Assembly (NCBI GenBank): GCA_030248065.1
Contig: JASAMV010005036.1
Span: 33,501 to 97,500 of the forward strand
Source: Rhynchonema sp. JSB1_4
Taxonomy: Eukaryota > Nematoda > Chromadorea > Monhysterida > Xyalidae
Direction: 5' to 3'
DNA length: 64,000 nucleotides
The translations under genes were made by a program, and so were the position numbers. A model generated the notes under the pieces. The model saw nothing but the letters and a program-made list of their open reading frames with translations, made no database searches and was not told the origin of the DNA. Shown piece by piece: positions 24,705 through 41,098 of the stretch (positions are counted from its first letter, which is position 1; each line of letters begins with the position of its first letter).

Positions 24705-25424
24705 ATTTTTGTGTCTGCGCGTGTGTAGCAGATCAATCCTCCACCTGTCGCCATTCTAAAGTGTGAAGTTCCGTGAGTCTGTGGAGCAAGTGATCAAAAC
24801 CGGTTGCACACCAAGCTTGAATCGAGCGGAACTCAAAACTGTTCTCATTCTATGTTGACGACTTACATTGACTCTTCGGAGTCCACACTTCCAGACATCG
24901 GATCAGTCCGAACCCTGACCTTTTCAGCATTGTGACGACTTTCGATTGCAACCCAAAACGGATGAAAAATACAACTCCATTAAAAACATCCCGCCGGCGT
25001 TCACTATGAAGGGACGTGAGGAGTCTTCCTAGTCGATGGTTTGACAATAGGGCATTATGGTGGGTTGCCCATATCTAAACGTGCAGCGCATGCTAACATC
25101 AGATATGGGCTTGTGGACACTGCTCCAGCATTCGCAAACAGTCTGTATTGTCTGCGAGCCCAAAATGGACGTAGTATATGACTTCACCTTTATTCCGGGA
25201 AATTTTAGAACACTTGTTGCGTGCACAAGAGTCGCCGTTGTGCGCACACCACAAATTATGCAAAAGTACCGAAAATATATATGACGTGAACACGTGACAT
25301 TTTGATCAGGCGTTCAGGAGCATTTAAGGCCCATAAAGTCACATAGACGGTTCGCTTTCCAGACTGTTTACACAGCTGGCTTGTTGGCTGCTTGTTCTTG
25401 TTTAGTTCCTCTGCACGAAACGTG
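24705..25424. other. Intergenic, nothing recognised
   Basis: Overlapping open frames of 60-75 codons on both strands (24850-25290) show no domain, signal peptide or matching splice context. Confidence 0.35.
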
Positions 25425-25989
25425 TATAGACCATCAATCAGCTCATGACACTTTTTTTGATGTTGCAGCTCATGAGCTGTGCTGATTTCTACCAGCTCAT
25501 GATGCTGCTTGCTGGACTGTTCCCTTCCTCCACGTTCTAATGAAGGAGAAGTTGAGTTTCCAAAAAAATATTTTTTGGGCCGAAATTATGATTTTTATGA
25601 ACTTGACGTGTTTTATCCATTGATCAAGTTGATATAAATGTCCCGAAGGCACAGATCAGCCACATACATGACGTCGGCTGTGTAACAACACTGCCTTCAA
25701 TTCAATCAAGTGCATTTTTTTTGATTGAAAACAATGAAGAAAAATTTTTCTCATGTGATGAATGAATACCATATGTTGAAAACTCTTGCATCTTGCTTTA
25801 TCAATGTCCGAAAGTTTTTTGCACAGCAATTAAATTTGATCGATTTAAATCTGTTTCGACAGATTCTATCATTTTATTCCATTTTTTTGCAAAATCGGTC
25901 ACTCCACTTCTCTTTCATTAGAACGTGGAGGAAGGGCACAAGCCAGCCAGCAGCAACACAAAGTGCCATGAGCTGATGAATGGACTATA
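25425..25989. mobile_element. Longer MITE copy with CAGCTCATG and GTTCCCTTCC ends
   Basis: The outer ends TATAGACCATCAATCAGCTCATG and inverse CATGAGCTGATGAATGGACTATA enclose the GTTCCCTTCCTCCACGTTC inner inverted repeat (25519-25939). Same family as 16765-16995. Confidence 0.7.
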
Positions 25990-26460
25990 CGTGTTGTTCG
26001 CTGGCAAACAACAAAACAAACTGTACGATGCACTAGGTGTATTGGTCAGCATTAGCTAGAACGTCACCAGCTCGCTGAAAGAATAATGTGAACTTTTGTT
26101 GAATGTCATAGATGAGCTAGGCATAAATAAAAAATGCTTTTATGTCAACTGGAGTTTTGTATTGTTGTGCTGCATCTTTTGACAGAGGTTATTGTTGGAA
26201 TTTTACGACCAGCGTCAAAGGCGATTTTTACTTACGTCGAACCGAACGAACGACGCAACTTCGGCTGTGGTTGGATATTTTTTTCGGAATTTATTCTCAG
26301 CTTCATATCGGCTTTGTGGTACATCAGGCTGAATGCGAATGGATTAAAACGGACCAAAGGGTGTTTTTTGCCGACGCTGAACAGTTCTTCAGCTCCCGCT
26401 ATTCCGCTCACACGCTAACCATAGCTGGGTTCTTTTCACCAAAATCGTGTTCAATTGCAG
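25990..26460 (+). other. Probable 5' part of the CC-domain gene, unresolved
   Basis: An ATG at 26134 opens a short hydrophobic stretch (MLLCQLEFCIVVLHLLT) that could be the signal peptide of the following gene, with a possible donor at GAG|GTTATT near 26188. No intermediate exon joins it in phase to the exon at 26461, so the start is left open. Confidence 0.3.
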
Positions 26461-28835
<2,375 letters not shown>

Positions 28836-29001
28836 AATGTGATTCAAGTGCTTATAGGATATTTGTCTTGTTCTTCATTGTTTATTGTCGTGTCCTGATG
28901 TACAGTATGTTCAGGGAGATCTTTGGTTGTCTTTCGTTGGTTTATTGTCGCATCTCACATCAATCTTTGAAGAACATTTTTTGGTTTATGGTACTACAGT
29001 T

Positions 29002-29204
29002 CCGGGTGCAATTCTAGGCTGAAAGTTGAAGTCGCGTGCACGCGCGTGCACGCGACTTCCTGGTGCTAAAACATAGGGAGCGCACGCCAGCGCACGCGCA
29101 AAACTTCGCGTGCACGCGAAGTTACTTCGACTTTTGTCTATACTTTGCACTGTCTCGCACGCGCGTGCACGCGACTTCAACTTTCAGCCTAGAATTGCAC
29201 CCGG
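29002..29204. mobile_element. MITE with ~50-bp nearly perfect inverted ends (CCGGGTGCAATTC)
   Basis: CCGGGTGCAATTCTAGGCTG at the left and the exact inverse at the right continue as GTCGCGTGCACGCG palindromes. The high identity of the arms suggests a young copy. The interior has further nested palindromes (TTCGCGTGCACGCGAA). Confidence 0.75.
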
Positions 29205-29435
29205 TACTGTACATTGTCGTCAAGTTCCGCGCTCATTTAGGGCTCCTTGAGTGGACAACGAAAGTTGACAACTTGAGCTGACAACTCTACCATTATCCTA
29301 TTTTTGCAAATATGTATGTACTTCATGGGTTTCCTGGAAAAAAAAGCATTAGCATGCTATACACAAATGATAAGAGAATTGTTTGTCAGAAACGTACGAG
29401 ATACTATAGCAAACTCGCAGGGAATATCACAGAAA

Positions 29436-31272
<1,837 letters not shown>

Positions 31273-33792
31273 TTATGGTTGAAACTCAAACGTTTGATGC
31301 TGAATGCGGCTTCTTTCACTTCAGGCAGCGTCTGAATACTAACAGTATGCATGTTTCAAAAGACGATGAGGGAGCCACGAATGTAATTACATACATAGGT
31401 GCAGGAGGTGACACGACGCCAATGAGACAAATAAAGTTAACAAGCCATGTGCAGATACCTAGTGTACAAACAATCGCACTCCTACGCTACCTAACGGAGA
31501 ATGCCGAATAAGTGGCTTCCGGAATAGCGCCCCACTTGGGGCTTAATAGGATATTTGAACTTTTCAAAAAAAGCCTTCACGGGGCTTACTTGGGAAAAAA
31601 GATTTAGTTGTGCTTCATGAACACTTACTATAATGCACTTCATTACACCCAAAAACACAAGAATCGTTGCTTTTTAGTTGTCTCCAGAAACGACTAATGA
31701 CATCATCAATCAAAATTATTGCAACAAGGTCTACGAATGAAGTTAGCTTTTGGAGTGTGCGAGTTGCATTCCAAACACTGGAAAACACACCAAACTTCAT
31801 GCTCAAAACATACGACCATGAAGCGCGCAGCAAATTAAACAGATCCACTGGAGTGATGATCGTTACAGTCTCTGGACAATCACTTCAAGATCCAGACAGT
31901 ATCCCGTGGCAACTTCTAGTTATCGCATTGCGCCTTTGCAAAAAAAAATTGCGCAACGTGCTATTAGTCATGCTGTAAAATATTTCTGCTCGGTCAAAAG
32001 GGCTGGAAAGTAGTGTTTATCTGCGCCGTCTAGGAGCCTATGGTTGCCTTATTGGCGGAACACGCCTGTTAAATGAAAACATGATTCACACCAGTTAAAA
32101 GTTTGGGAAAAGTTTCCCGAACAAGATGAGCCAAAGTGAGGCGACATTTTTTTGGATTGTAGAATAGCGACCATACGATCGATCGAGTTTGGCCGTGTCT
32201 TATATCTAAGACTAACCTCCATAATTTGACTAGGTTTCTCACATATAATCCCAGAAGAATATTCCACGGCCAGGGACGTGTGCAAGGAACCGTGAATAAG
32301 CTCACATGTCGAGACGAAAGTCAGGTAGATCGTCTCACGATATGCGCAGCTTTAATTTTATAAAGCCCTCCGAATCTCAGTCAAAAAGTAGCAGTCAAAA
32401 TATAGTGACAGCCTACATATGTGGTCAGGTCATCAACCAAGTAGGTAGGCACAGCACACGGAGGCAGCGGTCAGTGGACAGAAAGGAACAGGCAATCACC
32501 ATGATGCACACGGATTTTGGCTGCTACGGCCCGGAAGTTAGAAGTACAAATCGACCTTAACCTTACAGTTAAAAAACTTCTGAACTCTACCAGGTATTGC
32601 ATACATCGAAAATGCATACAACCAATCCTCAAATGTCTTGAATCCGTAGCAACAACGAGATGCGATTGCTCAAGATAATTACATTTGTACACACACAGTG
32701 ACAATCTGAATAAAGTTGGTCTCTGTCTCAACGTGCGTGTGCGTGTGCGAAAAGTTGTATTGTGTGTTTTTGTTGTTATTGCAATTATATGGATGTTGGC
32801 ACGAAATTAATAACACGAACCGTGAAAGAATTGCGCTGTGCCTGAGAAAATGACGAAATCTAGGGTGCTATCCTTAGAATACGCTTACGGGCTTGGAAAC
32901 AGCAACGGTGCAGCCATCAGGGCAACCAAGTCATTGAGAATGAGTTTGTTTTTAAGATGATCTGATTTGGCAGTGATTCAAAAAGCATAATATGAGACAC
33001 AAAAACAGGCAAGTAAAATTGTCTTGGAACATGAATGCTCGGCAACACCAATATTCTGATTCCCTGGCCTCAAAATCCGTGGTCCTCAACTTTCTCTCAA
33101 GTTCCAGCATTTTCGGTCCCTGGATCGAAAATCTAACCGCACCGTATTTCCTGGACCATAATTACTTGGTCAAAAAATAGAGCTTATATTCGGATTCTCC
33201 ATGTCTGAAAACCCCCCAGTACCCAATTTTTTTAGCCAAATTGAAGCTTGTTTACATCCATACAAGTAGTTCGAATGGCGTTTGGTGACTTTCTGCATAT
33301 ATTCAGTAACATTATGCACATACAAAACCTACAATGCGCATGCAAAATAACAAATTTTCTGCTAATTAACTGTTAATCTAACATTATTTGAATGACGCGG
33401 GTCACTCTTTAGGCGATGTTTCGCACGCTTGTCGCATCCAAGGGCTCTTTCAATTTGGGCGAGGTTTAGTTATTTTAAGAAACGAAAGATGAAGGTGAAA
33501 TTTTCTTTATGTCCAAGTATCCAATATATACACACGCATAAGTGCTCTTTAGCTACGAGCGAGACCGATTCCAAAATACCGCAAATAACCTCTGACCGCA
33601 AATAGATATTTGAACAAATTCCGTAAGCCACCTGGTAATCGAAAGTGTCTCATTTTATATCTGTACACAAATGGACAATAGGAAGTGTAGATTACGATAC
33701 ATTACGATAGCAAGATAACGAAGCCACATGCGCACAAACTTTCGTTATATTGTAGAGATCGGTTGAAAAAATTTAGATTCACATCAGAGCGG
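31273..33792. other. Intergenic, no gene recognised
   Basis: 31530-31595 has TAAGCCCC/GGGGCTTA strings like 15632-15935. Open frames of 60-100 codons (31667-31978, 32049-32305, 32306-32560, 32471-32731) overlap on both strands without domains or credible splice partners. Confidence 0.35.
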
Positions 33793-36700
33793 CTAACAAC
33801 CCCAAGCAACCCAGCCGTCTTGGAACGTTCCGTTCAGCGGATTCGGTGCTTTGTCGATCACCAATAGATCATGATAAATATGCATTCCTGAAGGAAAAAA
33901 AGGCGATCATATTTACTACATTTGAGCATCTTTGCGTTTAGCCCAAGATGTAGAGGCGTCAACTGGGGCTGACAGTTTTGTCGTCAAATCACGTCGTCCA
34001 ATAAAGTCGACGAACACATATGAGCCCCAAACGAGCGCGAAAATAATACATGTGATTTGACGACAAAATTTGACGACATGATTTGACGCGACATCACTAT
34101 AAGCCCCCAAACCAGTGATTGATTCGGCAAACGGGTGCTGTTTGAACCATCTGTTGCCCTTTCGCGGGATGTCGACGTGTTGGATCTGATCGATCATCGA
34201 TTTGAAATAGAACAACATCGATGTGGGATTCATTGGATCGCAGCTGCCGCCGAGATCCTTCCGCCAACTCGTCTGTATGTCCTCGACGACGTACGTGCCG
34301 CCCATGCGCAGACAACGGAATAACATCTGCAACACAAACACTCATGATTAACAAGTAGGCCCGGTCCAGAAGTCTCATCCCGACCAATGGTACCCGAATT
34401 ATACCGATATTTAGACCCACATATACATTCGTATGTTTTTCTACTGTTTGCTCGCTCGATTGCAACTGATACTTTGCAGTATACATGTAGATGCAGCATA
34501 CCTTGCGAAAAAATATAAAATTTAATCGTATGTCAAACTTTGTTACTGCGTGTTCTGAGATCCATTTTCGCACCTCGAAAGTCTGCACGGTCCATTGATT
34601 CTGATGTGAAGCATCATCGATGATCAAATCAATGTCGTTGTATTTGTTGCAAATCTCCGTCAACGTTTTGTTGTCCGTTTGTGAAGCCTGAAATGTTTTC
34701 GCAAGCTTATTCTATGAACGAAAGGTATATCTGTTGTGACATCTAGCCAGGCCGACCAGTATAAAAAGTGACAAGAACATTGGGTTTTCATGAAATCTGG
34801 ATTGCAAAACACATACCAGGACCATCGTGTCCGCCAGTCTACGTCGAACAGAAATTTTGAACAAAAGACTTCTAGTGGCCAGGGGTATAAGCATAGGGTG
34901 GTGAAACTAAACTAAAATCAATAATGTTACTGGCCCATGCAGGACTCCGTTCGCCCCGAAACTTAAAAAATATCAAACTTGGTAGCTGTTTATGTGATAA
35001 CCCTAAATCAGACACTATCCGTGATAAGCACAACTTGGTCCCTGATCGAGGCTTCGAGTTGGCCTTCGAATGGCTTGATGTCGATCGATATGTATTTGGC
35101 CTGCGGAAACCACGTCGGCCAGAATCTCACCGATCCTCCGTCACCGCGTCCCAGCTCTATCATTGTGAACTTGTCTCTGTTCTTGTGTTTGCGACAGATC
35201 TGATGGATTTTCAACTTAGGTAGGTGTGTGTAATTTAGGAAGAATTTCAGTTCATACATACCGTTTCCATTGGTTTGAAAAAGTGCGGTTTCATTGGGTA
35301 GTCGTCGGTTGAGTACAGTTTGGCCAGCTTCACATAGTCGCAGTCCCCCGAGACCTGAGTTTGACAAGATAAACTGATTTTACTGAACGAAGTTCATCAA
35401 CAGCAATATTTCAAGAGACACTTTTCAGGGTTGGGATTGGATTTCAGAAAATCTATATCCTGTTTTTTCACACACTCATCAGCAAATCAGACGCAAACGC
35501 GAATGAACGAAGGAAAAACCGTTTTGTGCTTATCAATGCAGAAAACACGGTAGTGAAAGAAATGTAGAACATAGTAGGCAGATAAACAGACACATGACCA
35601 TGAATACCAGCAGAACCCACAGCTGGCTCCAGGTGTTTGTTTTTGAATCCGACCGCAGTCAATTGTCGCTGCAGCTGCACAAGCTGCCGACTGAGCGCCT
35701 GGGTCTCGCTCAAATACATCTGAAACGAATTTATTGTGGAGCAGAACGGGAAGTTGCTGATTTGAACCATTCGTATTTTGCATACTCCACCTTTCGATTT
35801 TCGCCAGTAATTTCAGAATCTGTAATTTTGTTCGAAATGGAGGGCAGTGACAAAAGTGGCCAAACATCACAACTATGCGTTCTGCTGACACTTCAAACGC
35901 CCTCAAAGAAACGTCATTTAAACACCACTATTAGCTTGGGGCGCCGCTCATCACTCCGGCGACGGCGGGCGCTTCTTGGAGACTGGGGTTTATTTTTTCT
36001 CAGGTTAGTCGATCATCAGGGTCTTATGTCTCAGATAAGGTTTCTATCTCAGGTAAGAAACTGCCAGTAAATTAACATCTGACGTCACACGGATGTGACG
36101 TACTGACGAATCACAATATGGGATCTTAGCACCATCCGAGCTACCCTATAATTTGTTGGTAGTGAAGAGTCTCTTGCACCGCAAGCAGGGTTGAAAAAAA
36201 AATTTTTTTATTAACGAGCTTTTTTTTTTAAAAAAAAATTTTTTTTTTGATTTTTTTTTTGACGAAAATTTTTTTTATTAGAAAAAGTGTTGCAAACGAC
36301 GTTTCAGCATAAATGAAATCGATACAACATACTTTTCAAAAATTGAAAAATTTTCGTCTGAGACCCAACTTGTGTGGTGACACCCGTTAGTATTGTGCAG
36401 ATTCTATGGTCTCCGACCAGTCTGAGGTTGATGTTGACTAACGATGTTACTCTAATGTATTGTAGCATGCAGTACAACGTATTTTAATGCATCCAATGCC
36501 GTATATCTGGTATACGATCATCAAAATATCGATTACAGCCCAGATCTTGCGTGTCAGATCGACTTTGCGCGCCCGGTTTTGCACCAGACTTGCATATATA
36601 CATGTGTAGTAGCATGCAGTAGTACGTTATCGGTGCCACATCACTATAAAAGACCAGCCCCGCGCATCCCTGTACGGTTTTGGGGACAATACAATTATAG

Positions 36701-37128
36701 GGCGCCGCAGGCGCGATTTTGGAAAAATTGTCCCGTCCACAGGAAAAAAGTGCCAATTTCTGGCCTCGAAAAAGGCCATTTTTGGACATTTCAGCCCTTT
36801 TTGGGCAACTTTTTTTTATTAAAAAAAAGCAAAATCTGAGTTTCAAAAAAAAAAAATTTTTTTTTTAAAAAAAAATTTTTTTTAATTAACCACTTTTTTT
36901 TTGAAACAACCCTGGCCGCAAGTGAGACCACTAAATCAACCCGTGTGCTCAAATGTGAAGTGGTACAGTTATGGCAGTACTATTTTTGTTACATAATGTT
37001 GCCCGCGCATATATGAACACAAAGAGGCAACCGACCTGTCGCCAGCCGAACATCAGATAAATGGTCGTAACCACCAAAACGATTGTTGCGGCCAGCAATG
37101 CCCGCGTGTCGATCGTTTTCCACAACAT
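33793..37128 (-). CDS. Class I SAM methyltransferase, type II membrane anchored, eight exons
   Basis: Exons 37128-37036, 35719-35621, 35354-35262, 35199-35042, 34838-34817, 34687-34574, 34326-34113 and 33887-33793 give about 300 residues. Exon 1 encodes an N-terminal membrane anchor (ALLAATIVLVVTTIYLMFG), so the catalytic domain probably faces the secretory lumen. Exon 4 carries the SAM motif I (MIELGRGDGGSVRFW) and acidic post-motif (ISIDIKP). Exons 6 and 7 carry DLIIDDASHQNQWT and LRMGGTYVVEDIQTSW, which match the macrocin/mycinamicin sugar O-methyltransferase-like group and its metazoan relatives. The last exon ends HIYHDLLVIDK... and a stop. All junctions keep phase, but exon 4 must end ATCAG|GGACC to join the 22-base exon 5, where the donor reads GG instead of GT. 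Exon 7 ends at G|GTTTGG, five bases before a MITE. A small-molecule or glycan substrate is likely; the exact one cannot be read. Confidence 0.85.
33965..34108. mobile_element. TCAAATCA-family MITE in methyltransferase intron 7
   Basis: The ends GGGGCTGACAGTTTTGTCGTC and (inverse) GGGGCTTATAGTGATGTCG pair imperfectly. The interior has the shared GAGCCCCAAACGAGCGCGAAAA block. It lies in the last intron and its right end abuts the 5' splice site; a second in-phase GT (TATA|GTGATG) inside the element could act as an alternative donor adding five codons. Confidence 0.75.
36186..36914. mobile_element. hAT-like element, CAGGGTTG family, in methyltransferase intron 1
   Basis: It starts CAGGGTTGAAAA, ends CAACCCTG, and has A/T palindromic runs inside both ends. 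Flanks ACCGCAAG (36178-36185) and GCCGCAAG (36915-36922) match at 7 of 8 bases, an 8-bp target duplication. The internal GGCGCCGCAGGCGCGATTTTGG is shared with the fragment at 21226-22284. Confidence 0.8.
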
Positions 37129-37279
37129 ATGGAAACGAACGAATTGAAAGACTAAATTTAACTGTTCATCACGTCACAATTTTAATCATGGTTGCGGTTG
37201 GCTGGCTTTATGCAAAGCGAATTCGGTGCCTTGGCTCATTTCAGCGAAGTGTTCTTGATTTTTTGTTTCATCCAGACAA

Positions 37280-37520
37280 TTTCCAACATATTGAGCCGAA
37301 TTCTCGAAACTCAGAGCCAGGTCGTGTAAAACAAATGCAACTGGATTGCGCAATCCGATTGTGCCAGCGCAAGAGTTCTGGAAGAACGCACTCCAGGTCG
37401 GTGCGTGAAGTCCCTTTTGGCCCAGGACGTGCGTGCGTTGAATAAAGCAGCTGTTTGCGCAGACACGCAACAAATTGAGGTCAGTCGGCAGGAAGCTGTG
37501 ATCATTCATTGATTGCGCAG
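37280..37520. repeat. Dispersed repeat (CACGCAACAAATTGAGGTCAG)
   Basis: Shares CACGCAACAAATTGAGGTCAG and flanking sequence with 18700-18820 and, more diverged, 59110-59190. The extent and ends are not resolved. Confidence 0.5.
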
Positions 37521-38840
37521 CGCTTCCGAGAGTTCGACACATTGTCATGTTTGTGTGTCCTGTTGCAAATTAACATTGAACTCTGCTGACCTAACTGACT
37601 TGAGATGCGCTGATGTTCGATCTCTCTGCGTGTGTGCAATAACAATGCAAATTATGCACAGGTGAAAAAAGATGTGTTGCCGTTTTGCACATCAGAGCAG
37701 CTCGTCCCCGTTGACAATAGTTGTGTGACTCACGTGAAGTTTATCGAACAGTGAACTTCATGAGAAAGTATTCTTTTTTCGAAGAACTGATAATGTAAAC
37801 TGATTTCCAGTTCTTTGGAAGAATAAAATAAGTGACGATTCGTTCGAACAAATCGAGTTTACCATGCCACCTTATCTGTTTATCGGCATGAATACGTAAA
37901 GACTTTATATTAACTTTATAACTTTGTAAAACTTTGTAATACGTAAAATTTATAGCACATTGACAATAGATTTTTGTTGTTTTATTTGTTCATGCCAAAA
38001 TCATACATGAAAATGTAATGACGGTAAATGCATGACCATCGCACATGAAAATTTATGATAGGAAGGCAGACGAGGGACAGTCGCATGCGAGACAGGCAGA
38101 CAGGCAGAAGGAGGTTGGAACGTTGAAAGAAATAAAAAAGTGTCGAAGCGAATGGCATCGAATCGAAGCTGCTTGTAGTGGGTATGCAAAGAATGATTGA
38201 ACCCCACGGCATCTGTTTTGCGCAAGACGCTTTATGCAAAAGTTCTTATTTTCATTTTTCAGAATCCAAGGTGCATGCGAACTACTTATGACAAATTTTA
38301 CAGACGCGACCTTGTCAGAGCAAATTTTTACGGACCGGCATCATACTTGCGGTCACATATAGCCGCCGCATTAGAACAAATCACACCATCCGTATCACCA
38401 TGTTAAAGTCCGGACCGACAACGCCCAGCGCTCAGCGCTCAGCGCAATTTGTTTGGGGTAATGGACAAAACAGTGGTGAAAAATCGCGGCGAATAACAGG
38501 TGCGGAAAAGGCAGCAGGTGCACTAACAGCAGTGGATAAAACAGTTGGGCCCGTAATTCGTCTCCGTTCCCCCTACTCACTTACCGGCGTTTTCCACTTG
38601 ACGCGCAGGGGGCCCTTTGCAGAAATCGGTGGAAAATGAACCCTCCGACCAAGAAGAAAAAATCCAATCAGACCAATCCACTTTGCGGGCTTGCCGGTTC
38701 AGCCAAGTACAAATTCTACAATCCTCCGTCGATATCAATTCATTCCCTTCAATTTCAGGCTTGTGGTGGATGTTGTTCGATAGCAAGCTGCGAGCGCTAC
38801 CACCAGTCCAACAACGGCTGGTCAGCGATGGACGACATGC

Positions 38841-39555
38841 CAGTGGTTTAAAAAAAAATTTTTTTTATTAAAAAAAAAATTTTTTTTTAAAAAATTCGTT
38901 CCAAAAGTTAAAAAAATTTTTTTTTATTATTTCAAAATTCGAAAATTTCTCTATTTTTTTGCTCTAAAAGTGCTATTTTTTGCATAAAAATTGGTACTGT
39001 TAACATCACCCGACCCTACCATGGGTGTATTGGGTGCCATAATCGTTGTTTTGTGGCATCTAGACATAGTGCACACACTCACATGGCCTCTCATATGATC
39101 ACACATGTACATGTGACTGGGCGGGCATGCATTTATCCATGCAACAGACCCGAAAGTAGTGATTCCGTGTGATATTCACTCTATATTTACACTGTTTGTC
39201 ACATATTTGCATTGGTCGTGTACCAAGAGGCAATAGTTTCACCCAAATTTACCGTCTTGAGTGTCACAAAGCCACACCAAGGCACCCACGCCACGTGGGG
39301 GAAGTGTACGGGTGTGTACCTGACTACTGTTGGTACTCATTGACCATTGTTTAGTATTGTTTTCGTGTCGTGAGTGCTTTATATGCACTTACCACACGTT
39401 ATGGAAGAAAAATGCCACTATTTTTTGCTTTAGCGCTCATTTTTTTCGTTTCTGGCAGTTTTTGGCTGGAATAAAAAAAAATTTTTAAATTAAAAAAAAA
39501 ATTTTTTTTTAAAAAAATTGGGGTTTGAATAAAAAATTTTTTTTATTAACCACTG
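38841..39555. mobile_element. hAT-like element, CAGTGGTT family, target duplication CGACATGC
   Basis: It starts CAGTGGTTTAAA, ends TTAACCACTG, and is flanked on both sides by CGACATGC (38833-38840 and 39556-39563). The interior is an inverse-oriented copy of the core of 11600-12339. No coding capacity for a transposase. Confidence 0.9.
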
Positions 39556-39671
39556 CGACATGCTACTGCCATTGCACCATCAGCACATGTTGGCACTGCC
39601 GGACGGACGCATTGTGGCACTCCGGGGGGCGCATGATTGGGGAAGTTAACAACAACGCGGTGTTTCCATAT

Positions 39672-39861
39672 CCAAGTCCATATCAAGCACAGACTGTTGG
39701 ATCGCGCCGAAATGACGTAAACACCCTTCACAGGTGATGCAAACCAAATAATTAAAGTTGCATTTTTCGCGTTTTTGCGCGTTTTTACTCAAATTTGGTA
39801 AAATTTCCCCGAATCTGAGACTTTTAAAAAAACTTGTTTAAAAATCTTTTTTCCAACCCTG
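39672..39861. mobile_element. Truncated CAGGGTTG-family hAT-like fragment
   Basis: It ends CCAACCCTG and is an inverse copy of the first about 190 bases of the element at 43999 (shared AAATTTCCCCGAATCTGA and CAGACTGTTGGATCG.GCCGAA). The other terminus is missing. Confidence 0.7.
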
Positions 39862-40824
39862 TTTGTGTGGTCGAACGGCAGATGGAGGGAGGCACACTCA
39901 ACCATCGACAATCGGGCTGGACCAATCAGTGCGGTGTTGGTGCCAAGTGATGTGCTTCTGTGAATGGGTTTAGTGATGGACATTTGGGGTTTGTTTTTTT
40001 GTTAGTCTTTAGAGATCGTTTCACATTGTCTTTTTGTAACGGCGGTCCAAAGCAAGGTTACGCACACTTCCAAGACTGTTCGGAATCCACAAACGTTGAT
40101 AAGTATGTGGCCGCCATCCGATCAAGATTCGATTATTCATGTATTTGAGTGTTACACCGACATAAACCGATCACAAATAATCGGATAACACAGTCAGTAG
40201 TCAATATACGTATTTGTATACTTTACATTGGCATATGAACAACTGCTTGATGTTCCGTTTATCAATGCTAAGTTGTTGGTGATGTTCTTTGTGTGCGGCA
40301 AGATCATGTAGCGTTTGTTTGATGATCAATAAACAAATGTGCGCAGTACTCGCCTCCCTTTCTAAACTGAAATACAATTTCATCACGATCACGGACACGA
40401 TTACAGAAAACAGATTGGTTCAGGTCACGCAGTAAAAAGTGGTGCGTAGGAACGCAAAAAAGGACTAAGCGCCACAATTACACGAAATGCACTCGCAATC
40501 TAAAGCATCAAGTTATGGCAAAGGTCCAGTAGAAACACCATTTCATCAGATTCAGCAAAGCCGCACGAAACTACAGCCCGAAAAACAAATTCCCAAAATA
40601 GCAAACATTTTCACGAAAGAAGGAACATAAGATACAACGAATGTTCGTTTTTACAGGACACTACGAATAACCAACAAGCATTAATTTTGTGATATCTGGT
40701 TAAGATAAGTAAACCCAGAAGCACTGAGTCTCATACAGTAATGATATTGAACAATAACAGAAATGAACAAGCCCGACAAATGACAAAAAAGCATATATGA
40801 AGAAAACTCAAGTTACGAGTGGTA

Positions 40825-41098
40825 TTGGTCGCACAATGACCATATAAGAATTCATCAAAATCAATCCTGATTTTCACGTTCAGTCACTCTTAACCACTTG
40901 CTATTTGTGATTCTCACAAAACATTTTCGGCTGAAAATAATCTGGCAGATCAACCACGTTGCCGCAGATCTGAAACATTCTCTTTACTAGGTGTTTTGTG
41001 TGTGATCGCGCAACGCAACGTCATTGCGCCGTCACTAGCCTGCTTTGCGATTCAGGAAAAAAATTTGACCAATTCTTATAAAGTCATTGTGCGACCAA
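40825..41098. mobile_element. TTGGTCGCAC-family element, TA target duplication
   Basis: It begins TTGGTCGCACAATGACCATA and ends TCATTGTGCGACCAA, flanked by TA. The interior (GATCAACCACGTTGCCGCAGATC) matches the truncated copy at 672-880. Confidence 0.8.

Larger units (their letters stand above)
38044..40149 (+). other. Possible exons of an unidentified plus-strand gene, disrupted by hAT-like insertion
   Basis: A good acceptor (TTTTTCAG near 38259) precedes a stretch open in two frames to about 38403. One frame joins in phase to an upstream ATG frame starting near 38045 via TGG|GTATGC. From 38636 two overlapping frames run to the hAT-like insertion at 38841; when the element and one 8-bp target copy are ignored, both remain open across the junction to about 39640-39655. 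A further open stretch follows TTGTTAG at about 40008 and ends at 40149. None shows a domain I recognise, so no gene is called; it may be a decayed or lineage-specific gene, divergent from the methyltransferase. Confidence 0.3.
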
